A stretch of DNA of 64,000 nt, taken from the NCBI RefSeq assembly GCF_900115095.1, contig NZ_FOVH01000007.1:62001-126000 (forward strand), read 5' to 3'. The position numbers were made by a program, and so were the translations under genes. The first letter of the stretch is position 1; each line of letters begins with the position of its first letter. Source of the DNA: Actinomadura madurae. Its GTDB lineage: Bacteria > Actinomycetota > Actinomycetes > Streptosporangiales > Streptosporangiaceae. Under the pieces are notes generated by a model. It searched no databases. It was given only the letters and a program-made list of their open reading frames with translations, and was not told where the DNA came from. Below, piece after piece: positions 25,237 to 33,600 of this stretch.

Positions 25237-26244
25237 TCAGCGGAACGCCGGCAGGACCTCGTTCTTGAGGATCTCCAGGGTGCGGAGGACCTGCTCCTGG
25301 CCGAGGTCGTACCACTGCGCGCGCAGGATGACGTACGTCAGCCCGTCGGCCTCCAGGGCCTTGAGCGCGGCGATCGCCCCCTCAGGGTCGGTGAAGAGGT
25401 AGGACGCGTCGGCGACCTCTTCGGCCGCCTTCTCCGTCCGCAGGTGCCGGTAGGCATCGCCCTTCTGCGGGGCGTTGTACTCGGCGTACTTGCGGGTGAG
25501 GGCTCCGCGCGCCGAGATGCCGATAGCTCGTGCGCGCTCCCTGTCGCGATCGAGCACCAGCTCGCGGCGGACCACTAGATCGGAAGGGCCGCGGCCGAGC
25601 CGGTCCCGTTCGTCCCGGTAGTGACCGAGAACAGTGCGCAGTTCCTCGGGGCCGACGTGCGGTGGAACGATCCAGGCGTCCCCGAGCCGGGCGGCGCGCT
25701 GCGCACCGGTCCGGTGCGGGCCCGCACCGACCCAGATCGGCGGCCCGCCCGGCTGGACGGGCGGCAGGCTGATGCGCTCGCCGTCGATCCTGAAGTGCTC
25801 GCCGTCGAAGGTGGTCCGCTCACCGCTCCACAGACGCCGGATCAGCTCGACCGCCTCCACGTAGCGGCCGAGCCTGTCCTGCATGGACACGCCGAACGAG
25901 GCGAACTCGTTCTCGCGGTAGCCCATGCCGAATCCCGCGACCGCACGCCCGCCGGTCAGATGGTCGAGAGTGGAGAACTCCTCGGCCACCTCCACCGGAT
26001 GGCGCAGCGGAAGGATGAACATGTTCGTGCCGAGGCGCATGCCGCCCGCGTCCGCCGCCAGCGCCGCCAGCAGCGGAACGGGCTGCAGCGTCGGCATGCC
26101 ACCGAGGTAGTGCTGCAGGACCCAGATCGAGGAGATCCCCGACTCCCGGGCCGCCCGAACCTGCTCGCGCAGGAGCGCGACGCGGTCCGCAGGCACGACT
26201 CCCGGCGGAAAGTCGTTCATGACGGCCAGTCCGAACTTCAGCAC
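25237..26244 (-). CDS. LLM-class (luciferase-like) flavin/F420-dependent oxidoreductase
   Basis: TIM-barrel LLM protein of 335 residues from GTG 26244, preceded by GGAGGT. The frame extends to 26367 but without such a site. Typical segments are FSTLDHLTGGRAVAGFGMGY, RYVEAVELIRRLWSGERTTFDG, PPIWVGAGPHRTGAQRAARLGDAW and TRKYAEYN. Relatives use either F420 as a dehydrogenase/reductase cofactor or FMNH2 as monooxygenases; the sequence does not let me decide. It is divergent from the Baeyer-Villiger-type monooxygenase and shares an intergenic region with symmetrical promoters, so both are likely induced together. Confidence 0.85.
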   Translation of the reverse strand: MLKFGLAVMNDFPPGVVPADRVALLREQVRAARESGISSIWVLQHYLGGMPTLQPVPLLAALAADAGGMRLGTNMFILPLRHPVEVAEEFSTLDHLTGGRAVAGFGMGYRENEFASFGVSMQDRLGRYVEAVELIRRLWSGERTTFDGEHFRIDGERISLPPVQPGGPPIWVGAGPHRTGAQRAARLGDAWIVPPHVGPEELRTVLGHYRDERDRLGRGPSDLVVRRELVLDRDRERARAIGISARGALTRKYAEYNAPQKGDAYRHLRTEKAAEEVADASYLFTDPEGAIAALKALEADGLTYVILRAQWYDLGQEQVLRTLEILKNEVLPAFR

Positions 26245-26377
26245 CTCGGCACCTCCACGGGCCCGGCGCGCACCGGGCGTTCTCGGATATGGACCGCGGT
26301 CCCATGCGGTCGCGCGCGCGGGCGAGCACGAGCCGCCCGCACGAGCCGCCCACCATGAGCACGCCAACTATTGAGGC

Positions 26378-26408
26378 GTATCATGCGACTAGATTGCAGC
26401 GACGTCAA
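26378..26408 (-). promoter_or_regulatory. Candidate promoter of the LLM oxidoreductase gene
   Basis: On the minus strand TTGACG (complement of 26403-26408) and TGATAC (complement of 26378-26383) are separated by 19 bases, giving a slightly long sigma-70-type promoter about 130 bases upstream of the GTG start. Its -35 box lies in the left arm of an inverted repeat whose right arm holds the divergent -35 box. Confidence 0.45.
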
Positions 26409-26450
26409 GCGCGGGCCGACCACCTCCACCCTGGAGGGGCATCGCTTGAC
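26404..26450. repeat. Inverted repeat linking two divergent promoters
   Basis: GTCAAGCG (26404-26411) and CGCTTGAC (26443-26450) are exact inverted copies 31 bases apart. Each arm contains the TTGAC of one divergent promoter, so a dimeric regulator bound to both arms could control the LLM gene and the monooxygenase gene at the same time. Confidence 0.55.
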
Positions 26451-26475
26451 GGGCGGCGTCTCACGCCAATACATT
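26446..26475 (+). promoter_or_regulatory. Candidate promoter of the Baeyer-Villiger-type monooxygenase gene
   Basis: TTGACG (26446-26451) and TACATT (26470-26475) stand 18 bases apart, 39 bases upstream of the GTG start at 26514. The following TTCATTATCA (26479-26488) resembles part of the shared operator element. Confidence 0.5.
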
Positions 26476-26513
26476 CGGTTCATTATCAGAATTTAAGCGG
26501 GGAGCCGCCGACC

Positions 26514-28154
26514 GTGACCAGCCATACCGCATCACGCGCACGTCCCGGGCCACCACCCGCCGAGCTGGACGTCCTCGTCGTGGGCGCGGGCTTCGCCGGC
26601 CTCTACGCGCTGCACCGCCTGCGCGAGCTCGGCCACCGCGTCCACGCCGTCGAGGCGGCGGGCGGCGTGGGCGGCGTCTGGTACTGGAACCGCTACCCGG
26701 GGGCGCGCTGCGACATCGAGAGCGTCGACTACTGCTACTCCTTCTCTCCCGAGCTGATCCGGGAATGGGACTGGACGGAGCGCTACCCGTCCCAACCGGA
26801 GATCCTCCGCTACATCGACCACGTGGCCGACCGCTTCGGCCTCCGCGAGGCGATCACGTTCGACACCCGCGTCACCGCCCTGTCCTTCGACGAGGACGCG
26901 GACGCCTGGACCGCCGAGACCGAGCACGGTGACCGCGTGACCGCCCGCCACGTGATCATGGCGACGGGCCAGCTGTCGGTCGCCAAGCCGCCCGAGATCG
27001 CCGGGATCGCGGACTTCGCGGGCGAATGCCACCACACCGGCGACTGGCCGCACGGCGGGATCGACCTCGACGGCCGGCGGGTCGGCGTGATCGGCACCGG
27101 ATCGTCCGGCGTGCAGGTGATCCCCCGGATCGCCGAGCGCGCCGGTCACCTCACCGTCTTCCAGCGCACCCCGCATTTCGTGGTGCCCGCGATGAACCGG
27201 CCGCTCGACCGGGAGTACGCCGCCGAGCTCAAGACCCGCTTCGAGGAGTACCGCGAACAGGCCCGCAACCACCCGGGCGGCACCCACCGCGTCCTGCGCC
27301 CGGACCTGGCGGTCGAGGCCGATCCCGGAGAGCTGCGGGAGAGGTTCGAGGAGTACTGGCGCCGCGGCGGCCCCGACATCCAGGCCGCCTACCGCGACCT
27401 CGCCACCGACCTGGCCGCCAACGACAGGGCCGCCGAGTTCGTCCGTGCCAAGATCCGCGAACTGGTGCGCGACCCGGAGGTGGCGGAGCGGCTCACCCCG
27501 CGCGGCTACCCGTTCGGCAGCAAGCGCCTGGTGCTGGAGATCGGGTACTACGACGCGTTCAACCGGGACGACGTCCGCCTGGTCGACACCCGCACGGCGC
27601 CCATCGAGCGCATCGAGGCCGAGGGCGTCCGCACGGGCGGGGAGCGGCCGGAGCTGCACCGGCTCGACGTGCTGGTCTTCGCGACGGGGTTCGACGCGCT
27701 GACCGGCGCCGTCCTGAGGATCGACATCACGGGACGGGGCGGGACCCCGCTCCGCGACAAGTGGGCGGCGGGTCCCCGCACCTACCTCGGGCTGTCCACG
27801 CACGGCTTCCCCAACCTGTTCTTCATGGCCGGGCCGGGCAGCCCCTCGGTGATCAGCAATGTGCTGGTCTCCATTGAGCAGCACGTCGAGTGGGTCACCG
27901 ACCATCTGGAGTACCTGCGCAAGAACGGGCTCACACGTTCGGAGGCCGTCCTGGAGAAGGAGGACGCCTGGGTCGACCACGTCAACGAGGTCGCGAACGC
28001 CACCCTCTACCCCCTCGGCAACTCCTGGTACCTGGGCGCCAACGTCCCGGGGAAGCCGCGCGTGTTCATGCCCTACGTCGGCGGCGTCGGCCGCTACCGG
28101 CAGATCTGTGCCGACGTCGCGGCGCGCCAGTACGACGGCTTCGACACGCGCTGA
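26514..28154 (+). CDS. Flavin-containing monooxygenase, Baeyer-Villiger type
   Basis: Class B flavoprotein monooxygenase of 546 residues from GTG 26514 behind GGGGAG. Seen in order: FAD site VVGAGFAGLYALHRLRELG, GGVWYWNRYPGARCDIES (typical of cyclohexanone-type BVMOs), the BVMO fingerprint FAGECHHTGDW (F-x-G-x3-H-x3-W), the NADPH site VGVIGTGSSGVQVIP, and FATGFDALTG. The C-terminus has FPNLFFMAGPGSPSV and a long ending typical of cyclic-ketone BVMOs. It should insert oxygen beside a ketone to give an ester or lactone, following P450 hydroxylation and SDR oxidation. A downstream CoA-transferase gene is in the same direction. Confidence 0.93.
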   Translation: MTSHTASRARPGPPPAELDVLVVGAGFAGLYALHRLRELGHRVHAVEAAGGVGGVWYWNRYPGARCDIESVDYCYSFSPELIREWDWTERYPSQPEILRYIDHVADRFGLREAITFDTRVTALSFDEDADAWTAETEHGDRVTARHVIMATGQLSVAKPPEIAGIADFAGECHHTGDWPHGGIDLDGRRVGVIGTGSSGVQVIPRIAERAGHLTVFQRTPHFVVPAMNRPLDREYAAELKTRFEEYREQARNHPGGTHRVLRPDLAVEADPGELRERFEEYWRRGGPDIQAAYRDLATDLAANDRAAEFVRAKIRELVRDPEVAERLTPRGYPFGSKRLVLEIGYYDAFNRDDVRLVDTRTAPIERIEAEGVRTGGERPELHRLDVLVFATGFDALTGAVLRIDITGRGGTPLRDKWAAGPRTYLGLSTHGFPNLFFMAGPGSPSVISNVLVSIEQHVEWVTDHLEYLRKNGLTRSEAVLEKEDAWVDHVNEVANATLYPLGNSWYLGANVPGKPRVFMPYVGGVGRYRQICADVAARQYDGFDTR

Positions 28155-28215
28155 TCGCGCCGGCGCGAGAGCCGTGAGGTCCTGTGTCCATGAACGTCAA
28201 CTGGAGGTTCGGCGC

Positions 28216-29445
28216 GTGAGCGACGAGTGTTCTCCCCCAGGCGCCGGCCCGCTCGCCGGCGTCCGCGTCATCGAACTGGGGTCGATGTACGCCGCCCCGA
28301 CGGCGGGGCGCATGCTGCGCGACTTCGGCGCGGACGTGGTCAAGGTCGAGGACCCGGCCGCGGGCGACTTCGCCCGGCAATGGCAGCCCGCGCACGAGGG
28401 CCTCGCCATCGGCTTCTCGCGGCTGAACGCGGGAAAGCGGTCGGTGGGCATCGATCTGCGCCACCGGGAGGGGCGCGAGCTCGTCAGGCTGCTGGCGCGG
28501 GACGCCGACGTCCTCATCGAGAACTTCCGGCCCGGACGGCTGGAGGCGTGGGGCCTGGGATACAAGGAACTGTCCAGGGACAACTCCGGCCTGGTGATGA
28601 CGCGCGTGAGCGGATTCGGCCAGACCGGCCCGTACCGGGAGCGTCCGGGCTTCGGCACCGTCGCCGAGACCGCGAGCGGGTACGCCTTCCTCAACGGATG
28701 GCCGCACACTCCCCCGACCGCGCCGCCGTTCGGGTTCGCCGACTCCATCGCCGGGATCTCCGCCGCCTTCGGGACCGCGATGGCGCTGTACCGGCGCGCC
28801 GTCCACGGGGACGGCGGAGAGATCGACGTCTCGCTGTACGAGCCGCTGATGTTCATCCTGGGCGACGCGGTGCTGAACTACACCGCGTCCGGGGAGGTCA
28901 TGCAGCGGCACGGGAACGCGTCGGGCGCCGCCTCACCCCGCGGCATCTACGAGTCGGGCGACGGCGGCTGGCTGTCGATCGCCGCCTCGAACCAGACGAT
29001 CGCCCTGCGGCTGTTCCGTGCCATGGGCCGTCCGGACCTGTGCGCGGACGAGCGGTACGCCACGAACCGGGCCCGCATGGCCAACAACGAGACGCTGCAG
29101 AAGATCGTGGCGGACTGGGTGCGGTCCAGGCCGCGCGCCGAGATCCTCGCCGTCCTGGACGAGCACGAGGTCGTCGCCGCGCCGGTCAACGACGCGCGCG
29201 ACATCGCCCGCGACCCGCATTTCCTGGAGCGCACGCTCGTCAGGCTGGCCGGGACCGTGTTCGGCAAGGCGATGATGCCCGGACCCGTCCTGCGCGTGAA
29301 GGACTACGCGGGCCCGGTGTACGACGGTGTGCCCGCCGTCGGCGAGCACACCGAGGACGTGCTGGCCGGAGAACTGGGGATGGCCGCGGACCGGCTCGCC
29401 GAGCTGGCCGGCGCCGGCGTGATCAGCGCACGGCGGGGAGCCTAG
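28216..29445 (+). CDS. CaiB/BaiF-family (class III) CoA transferase
   Basis: Single-domain CoA transferase of 409 residues from GTG 28216 with GGAGGT seven bases upstream. Signature segments: GVRVIELGSMYAAPTAGRML, DFGADVVKVEDPAAGDFAR, LNAGKRSVGIDL, DVLIENFRPGRLEAWG, RVSGFGQTGPYRERPGFGT, and GGEIDVSLYEPLMFI, where Glu stands at the position of the formyl-CoA transferase catalytic Asp, as in many actinobacterial members. It would move CoA onto a substrate acid. It lies 61 bases after the monooxygenase gene and ends before a strong hairpin facing the amidohydrolase. Confidence 0.92.
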   Translation: MSDECSPPGAGPLAGVRVIELGSMYAAPTAGRMLRDFGADVVKVEDPAAGDFARQWQPAHEGLAIGFSRLNAGKRSVGIDLRHREGRELVRLLARDADVLIENFRPGRLEAWGLGYKELSRDNSGLVMTRVSGFGQTGPYRERPGFGTVAETASGYAFLNGWPHTPPTAPPFGFADSIAGISAAFGTAMALYRRAVHGDGGEIDVSLYEPLMFILGDAVLNYTASGEVMQRHGNASGAASPRGIYESGDGGWLSIAASNQTIALRLFRAMGRPDLCADERYATNRARMANNETLQKIVADWVRSRPRAEILAVLDEHEVVAAPVNDARDIARDPHFLERTLVRLAGTVFGKAMMPGPVLRVKDYAGPVYDGVPAVGEHTEDVLAGELGMAADRLAELAGAGVISARRGA

Positions 29446-29585
29446 GCGAGACCTCCCGGCCGGCCGCGGGCACCGGATCCTTCGCAGCGCCGCCGCAGAC
29501 GCTGACGCCCGCGCAGGCGCGGGAACGTGTCCGCCAGGGCGATGCGCTGTGCCGGCACCTGGCCCCGGACACCGGCTGCACCCTC

Positions 29586-29619
29586 GTCCTCCCGTGCTCC
29601 CCGCGGAGCCCGGGAGGAC
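29586..29619. terminator. Strong bidirectional hairpin terminator
   Basis: GTCCTCCCGTGCTCC (29586-29600), a four-base loop and GGAGCCCGGGAGGAC (29605-29619) pair at 14 of 15 positions. It lies between the convergent CoA transferase (ends 29445) and amidohydrolase (ends 29627) genes, touching the latter, and can end transcription from both sides. Confidence 0.8.
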
Positions 29620-29626
29620 GGCGCGC

Positions 29627-30430
29627 TCACCGGGTCCAGGGCGACTCGATGCGAAGGAGCCGGGCCATCGTCCCGCCGAGGACGGACTTGGTCTCGTCGT
29701 CGGTCAGGCCGAGCGCCTCGATGGCGGCGATCTCCTCCCCCGGGTCGGTCATCGGCCAGTCCGAGCCGAACACGATCCGCTCGGCCCCGTGGTTCCGGAT
29801 GAGGCGGCGAACACGGTTCGGACGCAGCAGCCGCAGGCTCGGCGGCCAGGACGTCTCCAGCACGACGTCCGTGCCGCGCAGCGTCTCCTCCGCCTCGTCC
29901 AGTACCCGGTAGCCGCCGAAATGGCAGGCCACCAGCCGCAACGCCGGGAAGGTCCGCGCGATGCCGGCGATCATCCCGGGATTGGACAGCGCGTTCGTCC
30001 GGGCGTCACCGCCCGCTCCGACATGGGTGATGACGGCGATCTCGTCGCCGAACGCGTCGAAGATCTCCCACAGCCGGCGGTCGTCCAGCGCGAAGTTCTG
30101 GAACAGCGGGTGGACCTTGACCGCCGTGACGCCGTGGCGCCGCAGGCTCGCCAGGTTCTCCGCGACGGGCAGGCCGACGTGGACGGTGCCGAAGCCGATG
30201 CGCCGTTCGGTGGCGAGCCCGGCGACGAAGGCGTTGACCCGGTCGACGTGCCTGGCCTCGTTCGCGATGCCGAGGCAGCAGCTGACGGCGACCCCGGCCC
30301 GGTCCATCGTGGCGGTGAGGCCGCCGACGGTGCCGTCGCCGCGCGCGGTGAGGCCGGGCACCCTGTTGCCGCCGAGCGCCGCGGCGGCGATCCTGTCGGG
30401 CCAGACATGGCTGTGCGCATCAATGATCAC
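29627..30430 (-). CDS. Amidohydrolase-2 family metal-dependent hydrolase/decarboxylase
   Basis: TIM-barrel protein of 267 residues starting at GTG 30430, seven bases after the SDR stop. The metal site is seen as DAHSHVW (His-x-His on strand 1), VKVHPLFQNFALDD, VITHVGAGGD, VACHFGGY and the late Asp in VFGSDWPMTDP. This is the ACMSD-like amidohydrolase-2 family, whose members decarboxylate or hydrolyse ring compounds and lactones. In this locus hydrolysis of a lactone or cleavage of a beta-keto acid is plausible. It is the last gene of the operon with the two acyl-CoA dehydrogenases. Confidence 0.85.
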   Translation of the reverse strand: MIIDAHSHVWPDRIAAAALGGNRVPGLTARGDGTVGGLTATMDRAGVAVSCCLGIANEARHVDRVNAFVAGLATERRIGFGTVHVGLPVAENLASLRRHGVTAVKVHPLFQNFALDDRRLWEIFDAFGDEIAVITHVGAGGDARTNALSNPGMIAGIARTFPALRLVACHFGGYRVLDEAEETLRGTDVVLETSWPPSLRLLRPNRVRRLIRNHGAERIVFGSDWPMTDPGEEIAAIEALGLTDDETKSVLGGTMARLLRIESPWTR

Positions 30431-30437
30431 GGCCGGC

Positions 30438-31187
30438 TCACAGCTTTCCGGCCTCGCCGCCGTCCACCACGAAGGTCGCGCCCGTGGTGAACGAGGACAG
30501 CGGGGACACCAGCAGGCAGGCCAGCGGGACCAGCTCGGCCGGTTCGGCGATCCGGCCGGCGGGGATCCTGGCGACACGCCGCTTCAGCAGGTCGGGCGAG
30601 TCGAGGACCGCGCGCTGAGCGTCCGTCCGGAACGCACCCGGCGCCAGGCAGTTGACCTGGACGTTCCTGGCCGCCCATTCCGCGGCGAGGGCCTCGGTCA
30701 GCCGGACCACCGCCCCCTTGGAGGCGGAGTAGCCGACCAGGTGCGGCTTGCCGCGGACACCGGTGGTCGAGGCGACGTTCACGATGCGGCCGCCGCCCTG
30801 CGCGATCATGTGCCGCCCGGCGGCCTGCGCGAGCAGCATCGGCGCGATGACGTTGACCGCCATCGTCTCCCGCCACACGGCGGGGTCCTGGTCCGCGAAA
30901 CTGCCCGCGGGGGCGATCCCGGCGTTGTTGATCAAGCCGTCGATGCGGCCGTGCCGGTCGACGACGCCGTCGGCGAGCCCGGCCACGGCCTCCTCGTCGC
31001 GCATGTCGGTCTCGACCACCGAGATCCGGCCACCGCCGCGCCGCGCCACCTCGTCCAGTCCGCCCTTCGAGCGGGCGACGGCGACGACCCGGGCGCCCTC
31101 GCCCGCGAGCCGCAGCGCGATCGCGGCGCCGAGGCCCCGGCTCGCGCCGGTGACGAGGACGACGGCGTCCCGCAGTTCCATGTCCAT
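30438..31187 (-). CDS. Short-chain dehydrogenase/reductase
   Basis: SDR of 249 residues: TGASRGLGAAIALRLAG at the N-terminus, VAVARSKGG after beta-2 (Arg rather than Asp, allowing NADP), NNAG, catalytic Ser in NVASTTGVRG and YSASK, ending SFTTGATFVVDGG. The start ATG shares bases with the acyl-CoA dehydrogenase stop (TGATG), so the two are translated together. In this setting it may act as a 3-hydroxyacyl-CoA or ring-alcohol dehydrogenase. Confidence 0.9.
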   Translation of the reverse strand: MDMELRDAVVLVTGASRGLGAAIALRLAGEGARVVAVARSKGGLDEVARRGGGRISVVETDMRDEEAVAGLADGVVDRHGRIDGLINNAGIAPAGSFADQDPAVWRETMAVNVIAPMLLAQAAGRHMIAQGGGRIVNVASTTGVRGKPHLVGYSASKGAVVRLTEALAAEWAARNVQVNCLAPGAFRTDAQRAVLDSPDLLKRRVARIPAGRIAEPAELVPLACLLVSPLSSFTTGATFVVDGGEAGKL

Positions 31188-32365
31188 CAGGAGGCTCCCT
31201 TCGCCAGCCGCCGCGCCAGCGAGTCCAAGAGCACCTCGGTTGCCCCCTCGTAGACGCGCAGCGGACGGGCGTTGCGGTAGAGACGTTCGATCTTCGAGCC
31301 GCGCACCAGCCCGAAACGGCCCATGATCTGCACGGAGCGGTCGACGACCCGGCCCGCGGCCTCGGTGGCGCCCACCTTGGCGATCGAGGAGAGGTCGAGC
31401 CGCCCGAGCGGATCGGACCCGGCGAGCGCGGCGGCCCGGTAGGTGAGTGCGCGCGCCGACTCGATCTCCGTCCAGGACAGGGCCACGTTCTGCGACACCG
31501 CCCCCAAGGCGATGAGCGGCGCACCGAACTGCTCGCGGACGGTGGCGTGCCGCAGTGCCTCGTCCAGCGCCGCCTGCGCGAGGCCGACCGCGGACCCGGC
31601 CACCGACACGCGGAACACGGCGAGCGTGGCGAGCATCAGCGAGAACGCCTCGCGCGGCGCACCGAGCCGGTTGCCCTCCGGGACGACGACCCCGTCGAAC
31701 TCCAGCTCCCCCAGGATGTGCGGCGCGATGAGGTCACGCCCGCGGGTGATCCCCAGCCCCGGCGCATCGGCCGGGACGAGCACCATCGAATGGCCGTCCC
31801 CCTCACGGCCCAGGACGCAGTAGAAGCCGGCGGCGCCGCCGTTGGTGATGAACGACTTGCGCCCGGTGACGCGCAGGCCGCCCGGGACGCTCTCGATCAC
31901 CGTCGCGACGGCGCGCAGATCGGAACCGACGTCGGGCTCGGTGAGCGCGAGTCCCGCGATCGCCTCCAGGGCCGCCACCCGGGGCAGCCATGCGCGGCGC
32001 AGCTCGTCGGAGCCGCCGGCGGCCAGCGGGTAGCTGCCGACGCCCTGCATGCCGAACAGTGAGTCCAGATGTGCCGAGGAGTACATCAGCGCCTCGCGGA
32101 TGACGGCGATCGTCAGCGGGTCGAGGGTCTCGCTCTCGCCGCCGAACGCGGCGGGCACGACATGGCGGGCCAGGCCGCCGGCGCGCAGTGCTTCCAACAC
32201 CCCCGCGTGCACGGACGTGGACTCGTCGGCCTCGGCCGCGAACTCCTCCACCGCGGCGGCGACGGCCCGCGCGGCCTCCTGCACCTCGCGGTGACGCACA
32301 CCCAGGTCGAACATCTGTGCTCCTTCCACGGCGCGAAACTCCTCGGGGGACGGACCGGCGGTCAT
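31187..32365 (-). CDS. Acyl-CoA dehydrogenase (subunit with catalytic Glu)
   Basis: FAD-dependent acyl-CoA dehydrogenase of 392 residues from ATG 32365, overlapping the previous stop by ATGA. Segments: LARHVVPAAFGGESE, ALTEPDVGSDLRA (FAD and substrate loop), GRKSFITNGGAAGFYCVLG, ATVREQFGAPL and the C-terminal RVYEGATEVLLDSLARRL, whose YEG holds the usual catalytic Glu. The preceding gene encodes a second dehydrogenase without that residue, so the two may form a heteromer of the FadE/ChsE1-ChsE2 kind used for bulky steroid-type acyl-CoAs. Confidence 0.9.
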   Translation of the reverse strand: MTAGPSPEEFRAVEGAQMFDLGVRHREVQEAARAVAAAVEEFAAEADESTSVHAGVLEALRAGGLARHVVPAAFGGESETLDPLTIAVIREALMYSSAHLDSLFGMQGVGSYPLAAGGSDELRRAWLPRVAALEAIAGLALTEPDVGSDLRAVATVIESVPGGLRVTGRKSFITNGGAAGFYCVLGREGDGHSMVLVPADAPGLGITRGRDLIAPHILGELEFDGVVVPEGNRLGAPREAFSLMLATLAVFRVSVAGSAVGLAQAALDEALRHATVREQFGAPLIALGAVSQNVALSWTEIESARALTYRAAALAGSDPLGRLDLSSIAKVGATEAAGRVVDRSVQIMGRFGLVRGSKIERLYRNARPLRVYEGATEVLLDSLARRLAKGAS

Positions 32366-33516
32366 CGGCGCTGGTCGAACCGGCGGCCGAGCGACTCGGA
32401 GACGATGCGGATGCGCTGCATGGTGGGCGTCCCGCCGGCGATGGCCCAGCCGTGCGCGTCGCGATGCAGGCGCTCGATCCCGTACTCCTCGGTGTAGCCG
32501 TTGCCGCCGTGCAACTGCATGGCGAGGTCGGTGACGCGCTTGGCCATCTCGTTGGCCGCGCACTTCGCGAGCGAGGTGTGCAGCGGGTCGGGCAGGCCCG
32601 TCCCGGCCCCCGCCGCCGCCCGTTCGACCAGCAGCCGCGCCGACTCGACCTGCAGCAGCATGTCGGCGAGCGTCACCTGGACGGTCTGGAACTCCACCAG
32701 CGGCCTGCCGAACTGCTCCCGCTCCTGGACGTACTCGCGGGTGGCGTCCAGTGCGGCCTGGCCGATCGCCAGGCTCATGGTGGAGTTGCCGAGCCGCTCG
32801 ATGGAGAAGACCCCGAAGAGCCTCCCGAAGTCGCCGGCGGGCACCACGACGTTCTCGTCGGGCACCCGGACGCCGTCCAGGATCACGTCCGCCGACGGGA
32901 TGCCGCGGAAGCCCATCAGCCGCTCGGGTGCGCCGAAGCTCAAGCCGGGCATGCCCTTCTCCACGACGACGGCGCCGATGCCCTTGGCCCCCGGGGCGTC
33001 GCTCAGCCGGCAGTACAGGAGGTACTGGTCGGCCTCGCCCCCGTTGGAGATCCAGCGCTTGACGCCGTCGACGACGTAGCCGCCGCGGACGCGCTCGGCG
33101 CGGGTGCGCATGTCGGTGGCGGCCGAGCCCGCGTCCGGCTCGGAGATCGCGACCGCCATGGTCTTCTCGCCGGCGACGATGGCCGGCAGCCAGCGGGCCC
33201 GCTGCTCCTCCGTGCCGAGATGGTTGACGACCTGCGCGGGTCCGGTGTTGGCCTCGAAGATCTGGAACGCGGCCGGCCGGCACACCTTGGCGAACTCCTC
33301 GATCACCGCCAGGGCCTGCGGGAGCGGCGCGCCGGACCCGCCGTAGCGCTCCGGCAGCGCGATGCCGAGGAAGCCGAGGTCTCCCAGGGCGGCTCGCCGG
33401 TCGGGCGGCACCGGGGTCCGGTCCAGATCCATCCGGGCGGCCAGGGGCTCGAACATCTCGGCCGCGACCTCGGCCGCCAGTCCGCGGATCTCGTGGTGGT
33501 CGGCCAGGGCAGTCAT
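32362..33516 (-). CDS. Acyl-CoA dehydrogenase (subunit lacking the usual catalytic Glu)
   Basis: Acyl-CoA dehydrogenase fold of 384 residues from ATG 33516; GAGGAG lies about nine bases upstream and a longer frame reaches 33552. It shows LGFLGIALPERYGGSG, AVAISEPDAGSAATDM, KRWISNGGEADQYLLY, REQFGRPLVEFQ and AMQLHGGNGYTEEYGIERL. Near the C-terminus, where family members have Y-E-G-T, it reads AGGTPTMQRIR, so the catalytic Glu is replaced by Gly. It could use a Glu elsewhere, as isovaleryl-CoA dehydrogenase does, or be the non-catalytic half of a heteromer with the next gene. It leads a four-gene operon, divergent from the thiolase. Confidence 0.88.
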   Translation of the reverse strand: MTALADHHEIRGLAAEVAAEMFEPLAARMDLDRTPVPPDRRAALGDLGFLGIALPERYGGSGAPLPQALAVIEEFAKVCRPAAFQIFEANTGPAQVVNHLGTEEQRARWLPAIVAGEKTMAVAISEPDAGSAATDMRTRAERVRGGYVVDGVKRWISNGGEADQYLLYCRLSDAPGAKGIGAVVVEKGMPGLSFGAPERLMGFRGIPSADVILDGVRVPDENVVVPAGDFGRLFGVFSIERLGNSTMSLAIGQAALDATREYVQEREQFGRPLVEFQTVQVTLADMLLQVESARLLVERAAAGAGTGLPDPLHTSLAKCAANEMAKRVTDLAMQLHGGNGYTEEYGIERLHRDAHGWAIAGGTPTMQRIRIVSESLGRRFDQRR

Positions 33517-33573
33517 GGCACCCGTCTCCTCTGCTCGCGCGCGCTCCCCCAAGGAGCGCCGACCGTGGACTTA

Positions 33574-33598
33574 CTATGCATATCATGATAATCAATAG
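33574..33598. promoter_or_regulatory. Shared AT-rich operator element, site C (divergent promoter)
   Basis: The 25-base block starts CTATGCATATCATGATAA and ends AATAG, with CTAT/ATAG at its ends and TATCATGATA as an inner palindrome. It lies between the divergent acyl-CoA dehydrogenase and thiolase genes and is closely like site A. GATAAT (33587-33592) may be the thiolase -10 box, placing the transcript start at about the ATG. Confidence 0.55.
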
Positions 33599-33600
33599 CC

